Position numbers and translations under genes: made by a program
The notes under the pieces: generated by a model
Database searches by the model: none
Told to the model about the DNA's origin: nothing
Seen by the model: the letters and a program-made list of their open reading frames with translations, nothing else
Assembly: GCA_029250345.1 (NCBI GenBank)
Contig: JAQXFL010000066.1
Location: forward strand, 1-21,446
Direction of reading: 5' to 3'
DNA length: 21,446 nucleotides
From: Candidatus Poseidoniaceae archaeon
Lineage (GTDB): Archaea > Thermoplasmatota > Poseidoniia > Poseidoniales > Poseidoniaceae
In this document: positions 14,610-21,446 of the stretch, in pieces
Layout: every line of letters starts with the position of its first letter
How positions within the stretch are numbered: the first letter of the stretch is position 1

Positions 14610-15925
14610 TTATGCCAAATCCGCAACTGCGCATCCCACCAGTCGGTCGTGCCGTCTGGATGTTGGCGCCAAAGCACGCCTTCATCATCAGTGATGGTTG
14701 GAAGACCCTCGGTATCAGGAGAACCATCTGCCAGAATCATTGGGGTCGGACCAAGATCACGCAGTTGGCCTACTGTGCCTTCGTCCTTGACCCGTACGAG
14801 GAGAATGAAGACAACGATGCATACAACAAGGCCGAGAATGCCGATTGAGACCCAACCAACAGATTCGGTCTGGGTATCCTCGCCGAATGAACGGCTTGGA
14901 AGCGATGCCGCTTCTTCTTCGGTGAGGTCGAGTCCCGGAAGTCGAACCAGATTTACACCATGTACGGTTCGAATCTGTTCATTGTTGATGACTTCGAGTG
15001 TGATGAGGTGTACGCCTGCTGGGAGAACCTTGCAATCGTAACTCGTGCTGCTGTTCCCTACGAGGGTTGAACCTTGAACGGTCCAAATTTTCTCAAAAGT
15101 AGAGAAATCGACTTCGGCCATGTTCGGGACCATGGTGATTTGGCAAGGCTCGTCGGTCATGTTTTGATTGCCGACAACGTCGAGGGAGAACGCCGGAGCA
15201 GGACGGTTGTGAATCGTGAGGTTCAACCAATACTCTGCCGTTTGACCCAGGTCATTTCTGTATGCTTCCTTGAGTTGATATTCACCCGCAGGCCAGTGGG
15301 AACAATCCAAAACCGTTTGATTGTCAAGCACGGTAAACGGAGCGCCTGAGAACGTTCGTACTCCGGATGCCCCATATCGAGGTCCAGTCTCATCAGCAAA
15401 AACGCGATGAATGGAGCACTCATCACCCGTTTCTATCCTGTCCGGGGCATTCAATTCCAACACCAATTGAGGTATTTGAAGTGCTGGCTTGAGAACATAA
15501 GTCGGCAGTTGAATGCTGGTGATTTTATCTCCGGCCTGATTGATGAAGTCGAGACGAAGTGCGTGTTCACCGGAGGACCATGCATCGTAGACAAGACTGG
15601 CATTCGATTGCCCGCTCAAGGCGAGGTACTGGTCTTCTTGGACTTCTTTGTCCTTGTGCGTACCAAATAATCGCAATTCGATTTCGGTAAACTCAGAAGT
15701 GGTATTGAGTATCACAACGACACGTATTGCATCGGGTTCACCGTCTTGATTCATATCCATGGTGTCGTTCCGTAGTGCGACTAAAGTCAATCCTTCTTCA
15801 GCCAAGGCGTCATCTGTTGAAGTGCTCTCTGCTCCAACCTCCTCAACAATTCCAAGGGGTGTGACCAGGCATCCAAGAAGAAGAAGAACAAGGAAGAAAG
15901 GGAGCGTTCTATATGAATTACTCAA
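14603..15925 (-). CDS. Secreted Ig-like membrane-anchored protein with Trp-rich cytoplasmic tail
   Basis: I place the start at TTG 15925: aaggagg lies eight bases upstream and the product then opens directly with a signal peptide (hydrophobic FFLVLLLLGCLVTPLGIV, cleavage likely after VGA, residue 32). An ATG at 15970 would add 15 residues before it. The protein has 440 residues. Residues 57-66 form an Asp-rich Ca-like loop (DMNQDGEPDA). Two similar Ig-like units follow, each with a Cys pair and a PAG turn: Cys170/Cys208 and Cys261/Cys298. A membrane helix spans about 357-378. The tail (379-440) ends with a short unit rich in Trp (419, 429, 430, 437, 440), like WW-type tails seen in marine archaeal surface proteins as I remember them. 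The start overlaps the TSP3 gene's stop by eight bases. No enzyme motif is visible; a structural or receptor role is likely. Confidence 0.85.
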   Translation of the reverse strand: MSNSYRTLPFFLVLLLLGCLVTPLGIVEEVGAESTSTDDALAEEGLTLVALRNDTMDMNQDGEPDAIRVVVILNTTSEFTEIELRLFGTHKDKEVQEDQYLALSGQSNASLVYDAWSSGEHALRLDFINQAGDKITSIQLPTYVLKPALQIPQLVLELNAPDRIETGDECSIHRVFADETGPRYGASGVRTFSGAPFTVLDNQTVLDCSHWPAGEYQLKEAYRNDLGQTAEYWLNLTIHNRPAPAFSLDVVGNQNMTDEPCQITMVPNMAEVDFSTFEKIWTVQGSTLVGNSSTSYDCKVLPAGVHLITLEVINNEQIRTVHGVNLVRLPGLDLTEEEAASLPSRSFGEDTQTESVGWVSIGILGLVVCIVVFILLVRVKDEGTVGQLRDLGPTPMILADGSPDTEGLPTITDDEGVLWRQHPDGTTDWWDAQLRIWHKW

Positions 15926-18494
15926 CCGTTTCACCTCCTTGAAGCGGTGCAGGTTGGAGTTCCGAAGCATCCATTCCCTCTGGTATTGGTAGCGGCGGTA
16001 AATCCTCCAACGGAGTCATGGATGCAGGAACTGCATCCATGGTGAGAGAATCTAAGTTAGCAGATTCTTTGGATTCAAATAAATCATCTTCGAGCGATTC
16101 ATCGTCGCGCCCCATTCGAACAATCAGTGCCAATGAGGCACCGAGAATGAAACCAAACCCGATGACCAGATAGGTCAACCAAGAGGCTGCTGGATCTTCA
16201 CCAAGGATAGCCACTGCTGCGGAGAACTCGCCGTATGAATCGGACCAGCCATCGCCGTTGGAATCAACACAGCCTTGCGTATCTCGCATTGAATAGCCCG
16301 AGGTATCTGGACAATCATCACGCAATGCTCCCAATGGGACATCGCCAAAACCGTCGCTGTCAGAATCCCGCCACTGCAACGATTCGGTAGGGAAAGAATC
16401 TGCAGTGCCGAAAGGATGGGCTTGCCAGCTCTCGGTTGGGTCAGACCAACCGTCACCATCGGTATCTCTGCACCCCAATCGGTCGAGAAGAGAAGTACCA
16501 CGAACTTCAGGACAAGCGTCTCCTTGATTGCCGTTTACATCATCGCCGAAACCATCACCGTCTGTGTCTCTCCATTGGGTTGGCTCGTGAATGAATGCAT
16601 CACCGAGGTCTGACCAGCCGTCACCATCGGTATCAGGGCAACCCCAGCGGTCACCGCCAGAGGATGGGCCGACCGATGTACCTGCTTGGCTTGGGCAAAC
16701 ATCTGCAGTTGTTCCGAGTGGGTTATCGCCTCGGCCATCACCATCAACATCGTGCCACTGCGTATGGTCCATAGGCCAAGCATCACCGTTGCCACCTGGG
16801 CTAGCCAGCCACGTATTGGTTGGGTCTGACCATCCGTCTTCATCGCTATCAGGACAGCCCCAACGATCAAACGTAGAAGTTCCTAAAGTGGTTCTGCAAC
16901 CATCACCGCGGTAGGCAACGCGGAGCGTTTGCCCGTCGAAGTATTCGAGATTATCACCGTAGCCGTCGTGATCTGTGTCGAACCATTGACTTTGATCTAA
17001 TGGGAATGCGTCTGCAAATCCATCTGGATGAGCAATCCAATCGTCAGTAGGGTCTGAAAAGCCGTCTTGGTCTACATCCCTGCATCCGAGTCTGTCGGCA
17101 TAGGAAATCCATCCGGACTCGACTTCTTCAGCCGAGGAAAATACGCACACATCGCCCTCAAACCCTTCAAGAATGTCGCCATAACCATCGCCATCGGTAT
17201 CCCTGTATTGGGATGGAACGAATGGGAAGTCGTCGATTTGAGTTGCTCCATAGGTTTGGTTATCGCCCCAACCGTCTTCATCAGAATCGGACCATTGCGT
17301 AGGATTGTCTGGGAAATCATCAATCAATACTGCACCTTCAGATTGGTTGTCACCCCATCCATCAAAGTCACGGTCTTGCCACTGTGAGGGCTCATCAGGG
17401 AAAGCATCAGAGCCATCAGCCTTCGTCCAGTTCAAATCCCCATCTGAATATCCATCGCCATCTGAATCGGTGCACCCGTATCGATCACCGGTCGAAAAAC
17501 CAGTGATGAATGGACATGCGTCAGGTGTTGAAGCCTCATCGAGCCATGAACCAATACCCCAAGCTATTCGAGATTGATTCCATGTCACATCCTCCCAATT
17601 GTCCCCGAATCCATCGTCATCGGTATCGTTCCACTGCGTGGCATCGAGAGGGAAGGCATCGCCGAATCCAAGCGGATGTGCGTACCATGCAGTCACTCCA
17701 TCAAGCGCTCCTGGATCTTCATCAGAGTAACCGTCACCATCGCTGTCTAAGCATCCGAATCGGTCTTGTTGAGAATAACCTCTGCGGAAAGGACAGTGGT
17801 CGCCTTGGTATCCATCGAGATTGTCGCCAAATCCATCGTTATCACTGTCAAGCCATTGGGTTGAATCGGTCACAAAAGCATCGGCCCCGTTTTGCGGACC
17901 CCACGATGAATCAGGGTCAGACCAGCCATCACCATCGACATCAGTACATCCTTTACGGTCGTTTGTCGAAGTGCCCACAAGCTCATCGCAATCATCTTCA
18001 TTGTCGATAAAACCGTCTTCATCTGTATCTCGATTGGATTTATCGATTGAAGGGGTAAGCGTGTAATCAAAGCCATCGTTGCACCATGAATCTTCGGATT
18101 TTATTTTCACAAATACATATCCAGCCGTGTTTATAGAAGTGGAGAGGACCTTTGATGCGGCATTATCGTCCGCTGCGGTATCTGTAATGGTCGCACCTTG
18201 AGAGTTCAATATCGAGAAGCGACCGGTCCATCCATCTCCGGGACACCACCAAGCAGGACCGTTCATCGTACCTGAAAACGAGATTTGGACAATGTCTCCT
18301 TTGCGAGCCTCAATCTTCCAAAAATCGGCTTGATCATTTCCAGCATCACAGTCAGGGTCGCAAACATAACCGTTCGATGTAACGCCATCTGTCAATGGGT
18401 TTGCACTCTGAATATTATCGTCAGCAGACACTGGTGGCAGCATCGAAAGCATCATCGCGGCCAGCGAGATGGCCATCATCCGCTTCGCGAGCAT
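15918..18494 (-). CDS. TSP3-repeat surface protein with C-terminal membrane anchor
   Basis: This encodes 858 residues. The signal peptide spans residues 1-24 (MLAKRMMAISLAAMML..., cleavage after VSA). Residues 25-150 resemble a PPC (pre-peptidase C-terminal) domain: DQADFWKIEARKGDIVQISF, with Cys pairs in YVCDPDC and WWCPGDG. Residues about 155-765 are eight to nine copies of a two-part Ca-binding module: GCxDxDxDGWSDP...DAFP and QWxDxDxDGxGDN...DxCP. A membrane helix spans 770-793, followed by RMGRDD and an acidic, Pro-rich tail to 858. No enzyme motif is visible. It should form a stiff Ca-dependent stalk standing out from the membrane. Starts at residues 6 or 7 are possible; the first ATG gives the better charged n-region. 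It follows the propeller gene by 59 bases that contain a hairpin, and overlaps the Ig-like gene by eight. Confidence 0.9.
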   Translation of the reverse strand: MLAKRMMAISLAAMMLSMLPPVSADDNIQSANPLTDGVTSNGYVCDPDCDAGNDQADFWKIEARKGDIVQISFSGTMNGPAWWCPGDGWTGRFSILNSQGATITDTAADDNAASKVLSTSINTAGYVFVKIKSEDSWCNDGFDYTLTPSIDKSNRDTDEDGFIDNEDDCDELVGTSTNDRKGCTDVDGDGWSDPDSSWGPQNGADAFVTDSTQWLDSDNDGFGDNLDGYQGDHCPFRRGYSQQDRFGCLDSDGDGYSDEDPGALDGVTAWYAHPLGFGDAFPLDATQWNDTDDDGFGDNWEDVTWNQSRIAWGIGSWLDEASTPDACPFITGFSTGDRYGCTDSDGDGYSDGDLNWTKADGSDAFPDEPSQWQDRDFDGWGDNQSEGAVLIDDFPDNPTQWSDSDEDGWGDNQTYGATQIDDFPFVPSQYRDTDGDGYGDILEGFEGDVCVFSSAEEVESGWISYADRLGCRDVDQDGFSDPTDDWIAHPDGFADAFPLDQSQWFDTDHDGYGDNLEYFDGQTLRVAYRGDGCRTTLGTSTFDRWGCPDSDEDGWSDPTNTWLASPGGNGDAWPMDHTQWHDVDGDGRGDNPLGTTADVCPSQAGTSVGPSSGGDRWGCPDTDGDGWSDLGDAFIHEPTQWRDTDGDGFGDDVNGNQGDACPEVRGTSLLDRLGCRDTDGDGWSDPTESWQAHPFGTADSFPTESLQWRDSDSDGFGDVPLGALRDDCPDTSGYSMRDTQGCVDSNGDGWSDSYGEFSAAVAILGEDPAASWLTYLVIGFGFILGASLALIVRMGRDDESLEDDLFESKESANLDSLTMDAVPASMTPLEDLPPLPIPEGMDASELQPAPLQGGETVE
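15934..15940 (-). promoter_or_regulatory. Strong Shine-Dalgarno sequence that decides a TTG start
   Basis: The minus-strand sequence aaggagg is followed eight bases later by TTG at 15925. It lies inside the last codons of the upstream TSP3 gene and is the clearest ribosome binding site in the window, arguing for coupled translation. Confidence 0.7.
16215..18040 (-). repeat. Two-module TSP3 repeat array
   Basis: Nine QWxDxDxDGxGD modules and eight GCxDxDxDGxSD modules alternate, giving a combined unit of roughly 60-75 residues. Examples are STQWLDSDNDGFGDN, PSQWQDRDFDGWGDN, HTQWHDVDGDGRGDN, and WGCPDSDEDGWSDP, LGCRDTDGDGWSDP. On the plus strand the array appears as recurring ccatcgccatc-type words. 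The same modules occur in the giant protein encoded at 6666-12980. Confidence 0.88.
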
Positions 18495-18534
18495 GATTGC
18501 CCAAGAGGCGGTGTGCCTATGAACACCTCGCCTT

Positions 18535-18561
18535 GCACAACACCCGAAGGGTGTTAGGTGC
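18535..18561 (-). promoter_or_regulatory. Hairpin overlapping the propeller gene's stop codon
   Basis: AACACCC-GAA-GGGTGTT (18539-18555) is a perfect 7-base stem with a 3-base loop. It extends through GCAC (18535-18538) pairing with GTGC (18558-18561) across a two-base bulge. The TAA stop at 18556-18554 lies in the stem. A second weak stem GGTGT/ACACC (18510-18514, 18523-18527) follows before the TSP3 gene. There is no T-tract, so it is not a classic terminator; an mRNA processing or attenuation site is possible. Confidence 0.4.
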
Positions 18562-20287
18562 GAGTTGCCAGAATTAATTCATTTACGCCAAACATGGGCA
18601 TCATCATCGAAGACCCTTCAGAGTCAGCAACGATGCTGTGCTTGGTTGACATGTCACCACGAACGAACTTGATGTAACGTTGCTCTTCGTTTTCCTCAAA
18701 CGGGTGAAGTCCAACGTTCTCTTGGTAAGCAATACCGACCCATGAGCCATCCGGTGAGATTACAGTCTCAAAGAAATCGTGCAAAGCATGCGTATCACCG
18801 CTGCTTTCTTCGTATTCAGTAACGGTGTGGAGAGGAGTTGGATCGACAATTCGGAAATCCCATTCATCGCCTTCCATTGGATGATGAAGGGCACCTGCAT
18901 ACAGATACCAGTCCTTGCCGGCAACGTAGCCGTCATCGCTGTTTTTTTGGTCGAAATCCAAGCCATAAAAGGCGACACTGACCATCTGGTCTTCGGAAAT
19001 GGACACGAATGGATACATGTTTATTCCTCGATCAAACGCCGTCGTATTCCATGATTCCCAACTGGTACCGTTGTCGTAAGAGACTGCGATTCTCATTTCC
19101 CATGCGCCCGTATTACCGTTCGGGCAATCTGCCCATGTAACGACAACCATGCCGCCTTCGTTGTTGTTGACCACTGGATAACCTTCGGGACAATTTCCTT
19201 CCCGCGGACCTACTTCTACCGGTGACTGCCACGTACCTTCACTCGGACTGGGGCCCGTTCCACGACCGTATTCGTCGCTTATACGAACTTGAACCACACC
19301 TGTTGCTGAATCAGCGTCCTCTTGGGCCACGAACACATACGGTCCGTTGTTTTGGCTGGAAATCGTCGACCATCCGCCCGGCATAGCATAGCACTGTGAA
19401 AACGGAGCACGGCCAGTTTCAGAGTGATAATACCAGTATCGGCCAACATCCCCAGAACATTCTGGAGGAGAGGCACCAGAATTACCGAGATAGTGGATAA
19501 TGCCATCGCCTTGAGCGGCAACCCACGGACGGTCATCAGCAGCCATGGTGTTCATTCGCTCACAAACTGAAGGCGAAGCATAGGTATTGCCACCGTCTTC
19601 AAACAAATGCCACCAGTTGTCTTCAAGCGTCGTGTCAAGATAGTAGACGACATCGTTTGCGTCAACTGCGATATCGCCTTCATCACCCAAGCATTCTGAG
19701 CCTGAACCCGTAGCGCTTCCAATGGCTGAATTGACAAGAGTTCCTGGAGTTGGTTCAAAGTTATCTCCATGACCCCATGTTTCGCCGTTGTCGTTTGAGA
19801 TCCAAAACCAGGAAGCCCAGTAATCCCATGATGTCATCTCTCCATCCTCACACGCATACCATGTGTCAAGGTCGCCTCCGATGACCGGAGCGAATGGATT
19901 TCCTTCGCCGCCCCATCGCAGGTCTTTGTGAGCCGTGACAAACAAGTTGCCTTCACTGTCGATGGAAAGACTTGGTTCATAGCCGATTCCGTAACCTTCG
20001 TAACCGGCATCTTGGCCGTTATTGGCATCGATACATTCGTCGTGCCGAGGCATATATTCGGGCTCGTTCCAGGTGAAATAAATTTGATCGCCTTTGAACG
20101 ATTCTTGTGTCTGAGTTTCGTTTAATCCGTTCGAAACTGAAGGACCCCAGATGGCGGCGAGAAGCAAGGTGGTAAAGGCGACTGCAACCGTAGCAACCAT
20201 TGCAAAGTTGAGTTCGTTCTTGCCAGATGTCGAGTCAACAGAAACGTCATCTGCAACAAGAATTGCATCCGGTGAACGACTCGCCAT
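18554..20287 (-). CDS. Membrane-anchored BNR/Asp-box beta-propeller (sialidase-like fold)
   Basis: This encodes 577 residues. A short cytoplasmic N-terminus (1-26, ending GKNE) precedes one membrane helix (27-47); the rest should lie outside the cell as a type II membrane protein. Two clear Asp boxes are present, SNDNGETW (164-171) and SYDNGTSW (403-410), with a weaker FEDGGNTY (229-236); these mark six-blade propellers of the sialidase superfamily. Eight cysteines (85, 146, 199, 242, 277, 299, 366, 388) could make four disulfides, fitting an outside location. I do not see the RIP arginine motif of true sialidases, so I call only the fold. The gene lies 48 bases after the glycosyltransferase gene and 59 before the TSP3 gene, all on the same strand. 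A role in binding glycans or surface proteins is possible. Confidence 0.82.
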   Translation of the reverse strand: MASRSPDAILVADDVSVDSTSGKNELNFAMVATVAVAFTTLLLAAIWGPSVSNGLNETQTQESFKGDQIYFTWNEPEYMPRHDECIDANNGQDAGYEGYGIGYEPSLSIDSEGNLFVTAHKDLRWGGEGNPFAPVIGGDLDTWYACEDGEMTSWDYWASWFWISNDNGETWGHGDNFEPTPGTLVNSAIGSATGSGSECLGDEGDIAVDANDVVYYLDTTLEDNWWHLFEDGGNTYASPSVCERMNTMAADDRPWVAAQGDGIIHYLGNSGASPPECSGDVGRYWYYHSETGRAPFSQCYAMPGGWSTISSQNNGPYVFVAQEDADSATGVVQVRISDEYGRGTGPSPSEGTWQSPVEVGPREGNCPEGYPVVNNNEGGMVVVTWADCPNGNTGAWEMRIAVSYDNGTSWESWNTTAFDRGINMYPFVSISEDQMVSVAFYGLDFDQKNSDDGYVAGKDWYLYAGALHHPMEGDEWDFRIVDPTPLHTVTEYEESSGDTHALHDFFETVISPDGSWVGIAYQENVGLHPFEENEEQRYIKFVRGDMSTKHSIVADSEGSSMMMPMFGVNELILATRT

Positions 20288-20335
20288 GTGTGTCAGTGGA
20301 AGCGGTGTGCTTTGGAGGTTGCGCTTAGCGATTCT

Positions 20336-21446
20336 TCACTTTTCTGACGACGCGATGACATTGAGATATATGCTCTCATAAGCCTCAGCATTATGCTCGT
20401 AAGTGTAGTGGTCCAAGACTCGCTCTCGACCACGGCCAGCTTGAGCAATTCGACCTTTGGGGTCTTCAAGAGACCGGCACACAGCTTTGGCTAAATCACT
20501 TGGATTTCCAGTTTCAAATAATTCTCCAACGGTTGAGTCAATCATCTCAGTAAGTGGCGCTTGATTAACGGTAACGACTGGTGTCCCACTGGCCAAAGAT
20601 TCGAGAGGAATCAAGCCCTGTCCCTCGTAGTAAGAGGGGTATACAACGATATCAGCGGAACGGAAGTGCTGTGCTAAATCATCAAAAGACATACTACTGC
20701 GAATAAATAATGCATGTTCGACTCCTAATTTTCGAGCATTTTTTAGTAATCTTTTCTTCATATGTCCTCTGCCCACAATGACCAATCTTGCACCTGGATA
20801 CTCTTCTAGAACAGCGGGGAGTGCTCGAATCAAAGTCATGTAGCCTTTTCTCGCTACGAGTCTTCCAACTGCTAAAATCATTGGAGTTTTGGTCTCAGCC
20901 ATATAGCTCAAAGCAAGTTCGTCTCCACAGTCATAAGACGAACGAATTTCTTCATGGCTCAATTGCTCTTCCTCATCATCTTGATTCGGGGGTCGAAACA
21001 CCTTATGATCGCAACCCCATAGTACAACTTCACAGTTAAAATTCTCAGATGGGTCGTACCAATTTTCGAATTCTGAAAGTGTCGATTTCGAATTAGAAAC
21101 ACAAACACTCGACTCTAAAATTCCTGCTCTTTCGTATTTTGAATAATATTTACCAGTCAACCTTATGGCCAAATCATTTGGGTTTCTCCAAGTGGCAGAT
21201 TCTTTTGCTTTGGCTGCTCGAATAACCCCTTGCTTCTCGCCTAACCAAGAGCCGTGCAGTGATGAACAAACTGGAGCGATATTCTCTTCCATAAATCTAA
21301 ATTCTTTCCTTGAAAAAGATGCTAATGGCAAATGGATATGTATCATATCAACTGCTTCTAAACCATGGAGATGCTTCAGAGCTTTTAATGAGTTTTTAGC
21401 GTAAGAACGTGTAAAAGCCATCGGGGCCTTTAACCAAGGCACTTCT
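20336..21446 (-). CDS. Glycosyltransferase family 4 (GT-B fold), 5' end outside window
   Basis: The frame stays open to the window edge (a GTG at 21442 is unlikely to be the true start), so at least 370 C-terminal residues are visible and part of the N-terminal domain is missing. The enzyme moves a sugar from a nucleotide sugar to an acceptor on the cytoplasmic side. Visible marks are MIHIHLPLAS and SSLHGSW in the acceptor domain, VCVSNSKST, then ILAVGRLVARKGYMTLIRA, ARLVIVGRGHMKKRL, VVYPSYYEGQGLIPLES with the EX7E pair that contacts the donor, and LASGTPVVTVNQAPLTEMI. This is the usual order for GT4 enzymes. The sugar and acceptor cannot be read from the sequence. As the first visible gene of a surface-protein cluster, it may act in surface glycan or glycoprotein synthesis. 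Confidence 0.93.
   Translation of the reverse strand, partial: EVPWLKAPMAFTRSYAKNSLKALKHLHGLEAVDMIHIHLPLASFSRKEFRFMEENIAPVCSSLHGSWLGEKQGVIRAAKAKESATWRNPNDLAIRLTGKYYSKYERAGILESSVCVSNSKSTLSEFENWYDPSENFNCEVVLWGCDHKVFRPPNQDDEEEQLSHEEIRSSYDCGDELALSYMAETKTPMILAVGRLVARKGYMTLIRALPAVLEEYPGARLVIVGRGHMKKRLLKNARKLGVEHALFIRSSMSFDDLAQHFRSADIVVYPSYYEGQGLIPLESLASGTPVVTVNQAPLTEMIDSTVGELFETGNPSDLAKAVCRSLEDPKGRIAQAGRGRERVLDHYTYEHNAEAYESIYLNVIASSEK

Noticed and set aside
18535..18561. Rho-independent terminator
   Set aside because: No T-run follows the stem on the minus strand and the organism is probably an archaeon, where such terminators are not the rule. Kept as a hairpin of unknown role.
18554..20287. Active sialidase
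   Set aside because: Asp boxes are present but I cannot see the arginine triad or RIP motif, so only the propeller fold is supported.
1..21446. tRNA, rRNA, riboswitch or insertion sequence
   Set aside because: All gaps are short (under about 150 bases), and I saw no tRNA-like sequence, no TPP riboswitch pattern before the kinase-like gene and no transposase or terminal inverted repeats.

Overview
This window most likely comes from a marine Thermoplasmatota archaeon, probably Marine Group II or III (Poseidoniia). The case rests on AT-rich TATA-like boxes about 25-35 bases before several starts, an archaeal-type M29-like protein, a small C-terminal zinc ribbon, and large secreted proteins with Ca-binding repeats, one C-terminal membrane helix and a short cytoplasmic tail. 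Some genes look bacterial (a MogA very close to the proteobacterial form, a Bacteroidetes-like dihydroorotase, a DUF4105 protein), which suggests past transfer. The assignment is inference from gene content only. Coding is dense: no gap between genes exceeds about 150 bases, and I see no rRNA, tRNA, CRISPR array or insertion sequence.

Left part (1-5025), housekeeping: the 3' end of mogA, a class I-like dihydroorotase (pyrC), a small two-helix membrane protein, a family M32 carboxypeptidase on the minus strand, and a divergently transcribed M29-aminopeptidase-like protein that appears to have lost several metal ligands.

Middle (5026-13754): a minus-strand pair. The upstream gene encodes a 2104-residue surface protein with a signal peptide, several beta-propellers including a seven-blade FG-GAP propeller, a long thrombospondin type 3 (TSP3) stalk, a membrane helix and a basic, Pro/Gly-rich cytoplasmic tail. 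The downstream gene encodes a 516-residue cytoplasmic protein with two EF-hands, a Gln/Trp/Asn-rich repeat and a zinc ribbon. A thiamine pyrophosphokinase-like gene diverges from the giant gene, with a perfect inverted repeat between them.

Right part (13731-21446): five closely spaced minus-strand genes that could form one transcription unit, in order of transcription: GT4 glycosyltransferase (5' end outside the window), membrane-anchored BNR/Asp-box propeller, TSP3-repeat surface protein, Ig-like membrane protein, and a DUF4105 (Lnb_N-like) membrane protein. The last three overlap by a few bases. The TSP3 protein uses the same two-part repeat as the giant protein. Together these genes look like a cell-surface module: Ca-stiffened stalks and propellers, an enzyme of the family that includes a bacterial lipoprotein acyltransferase, and a sugar transferase. 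This functional grouping is inference from gene order and domains.
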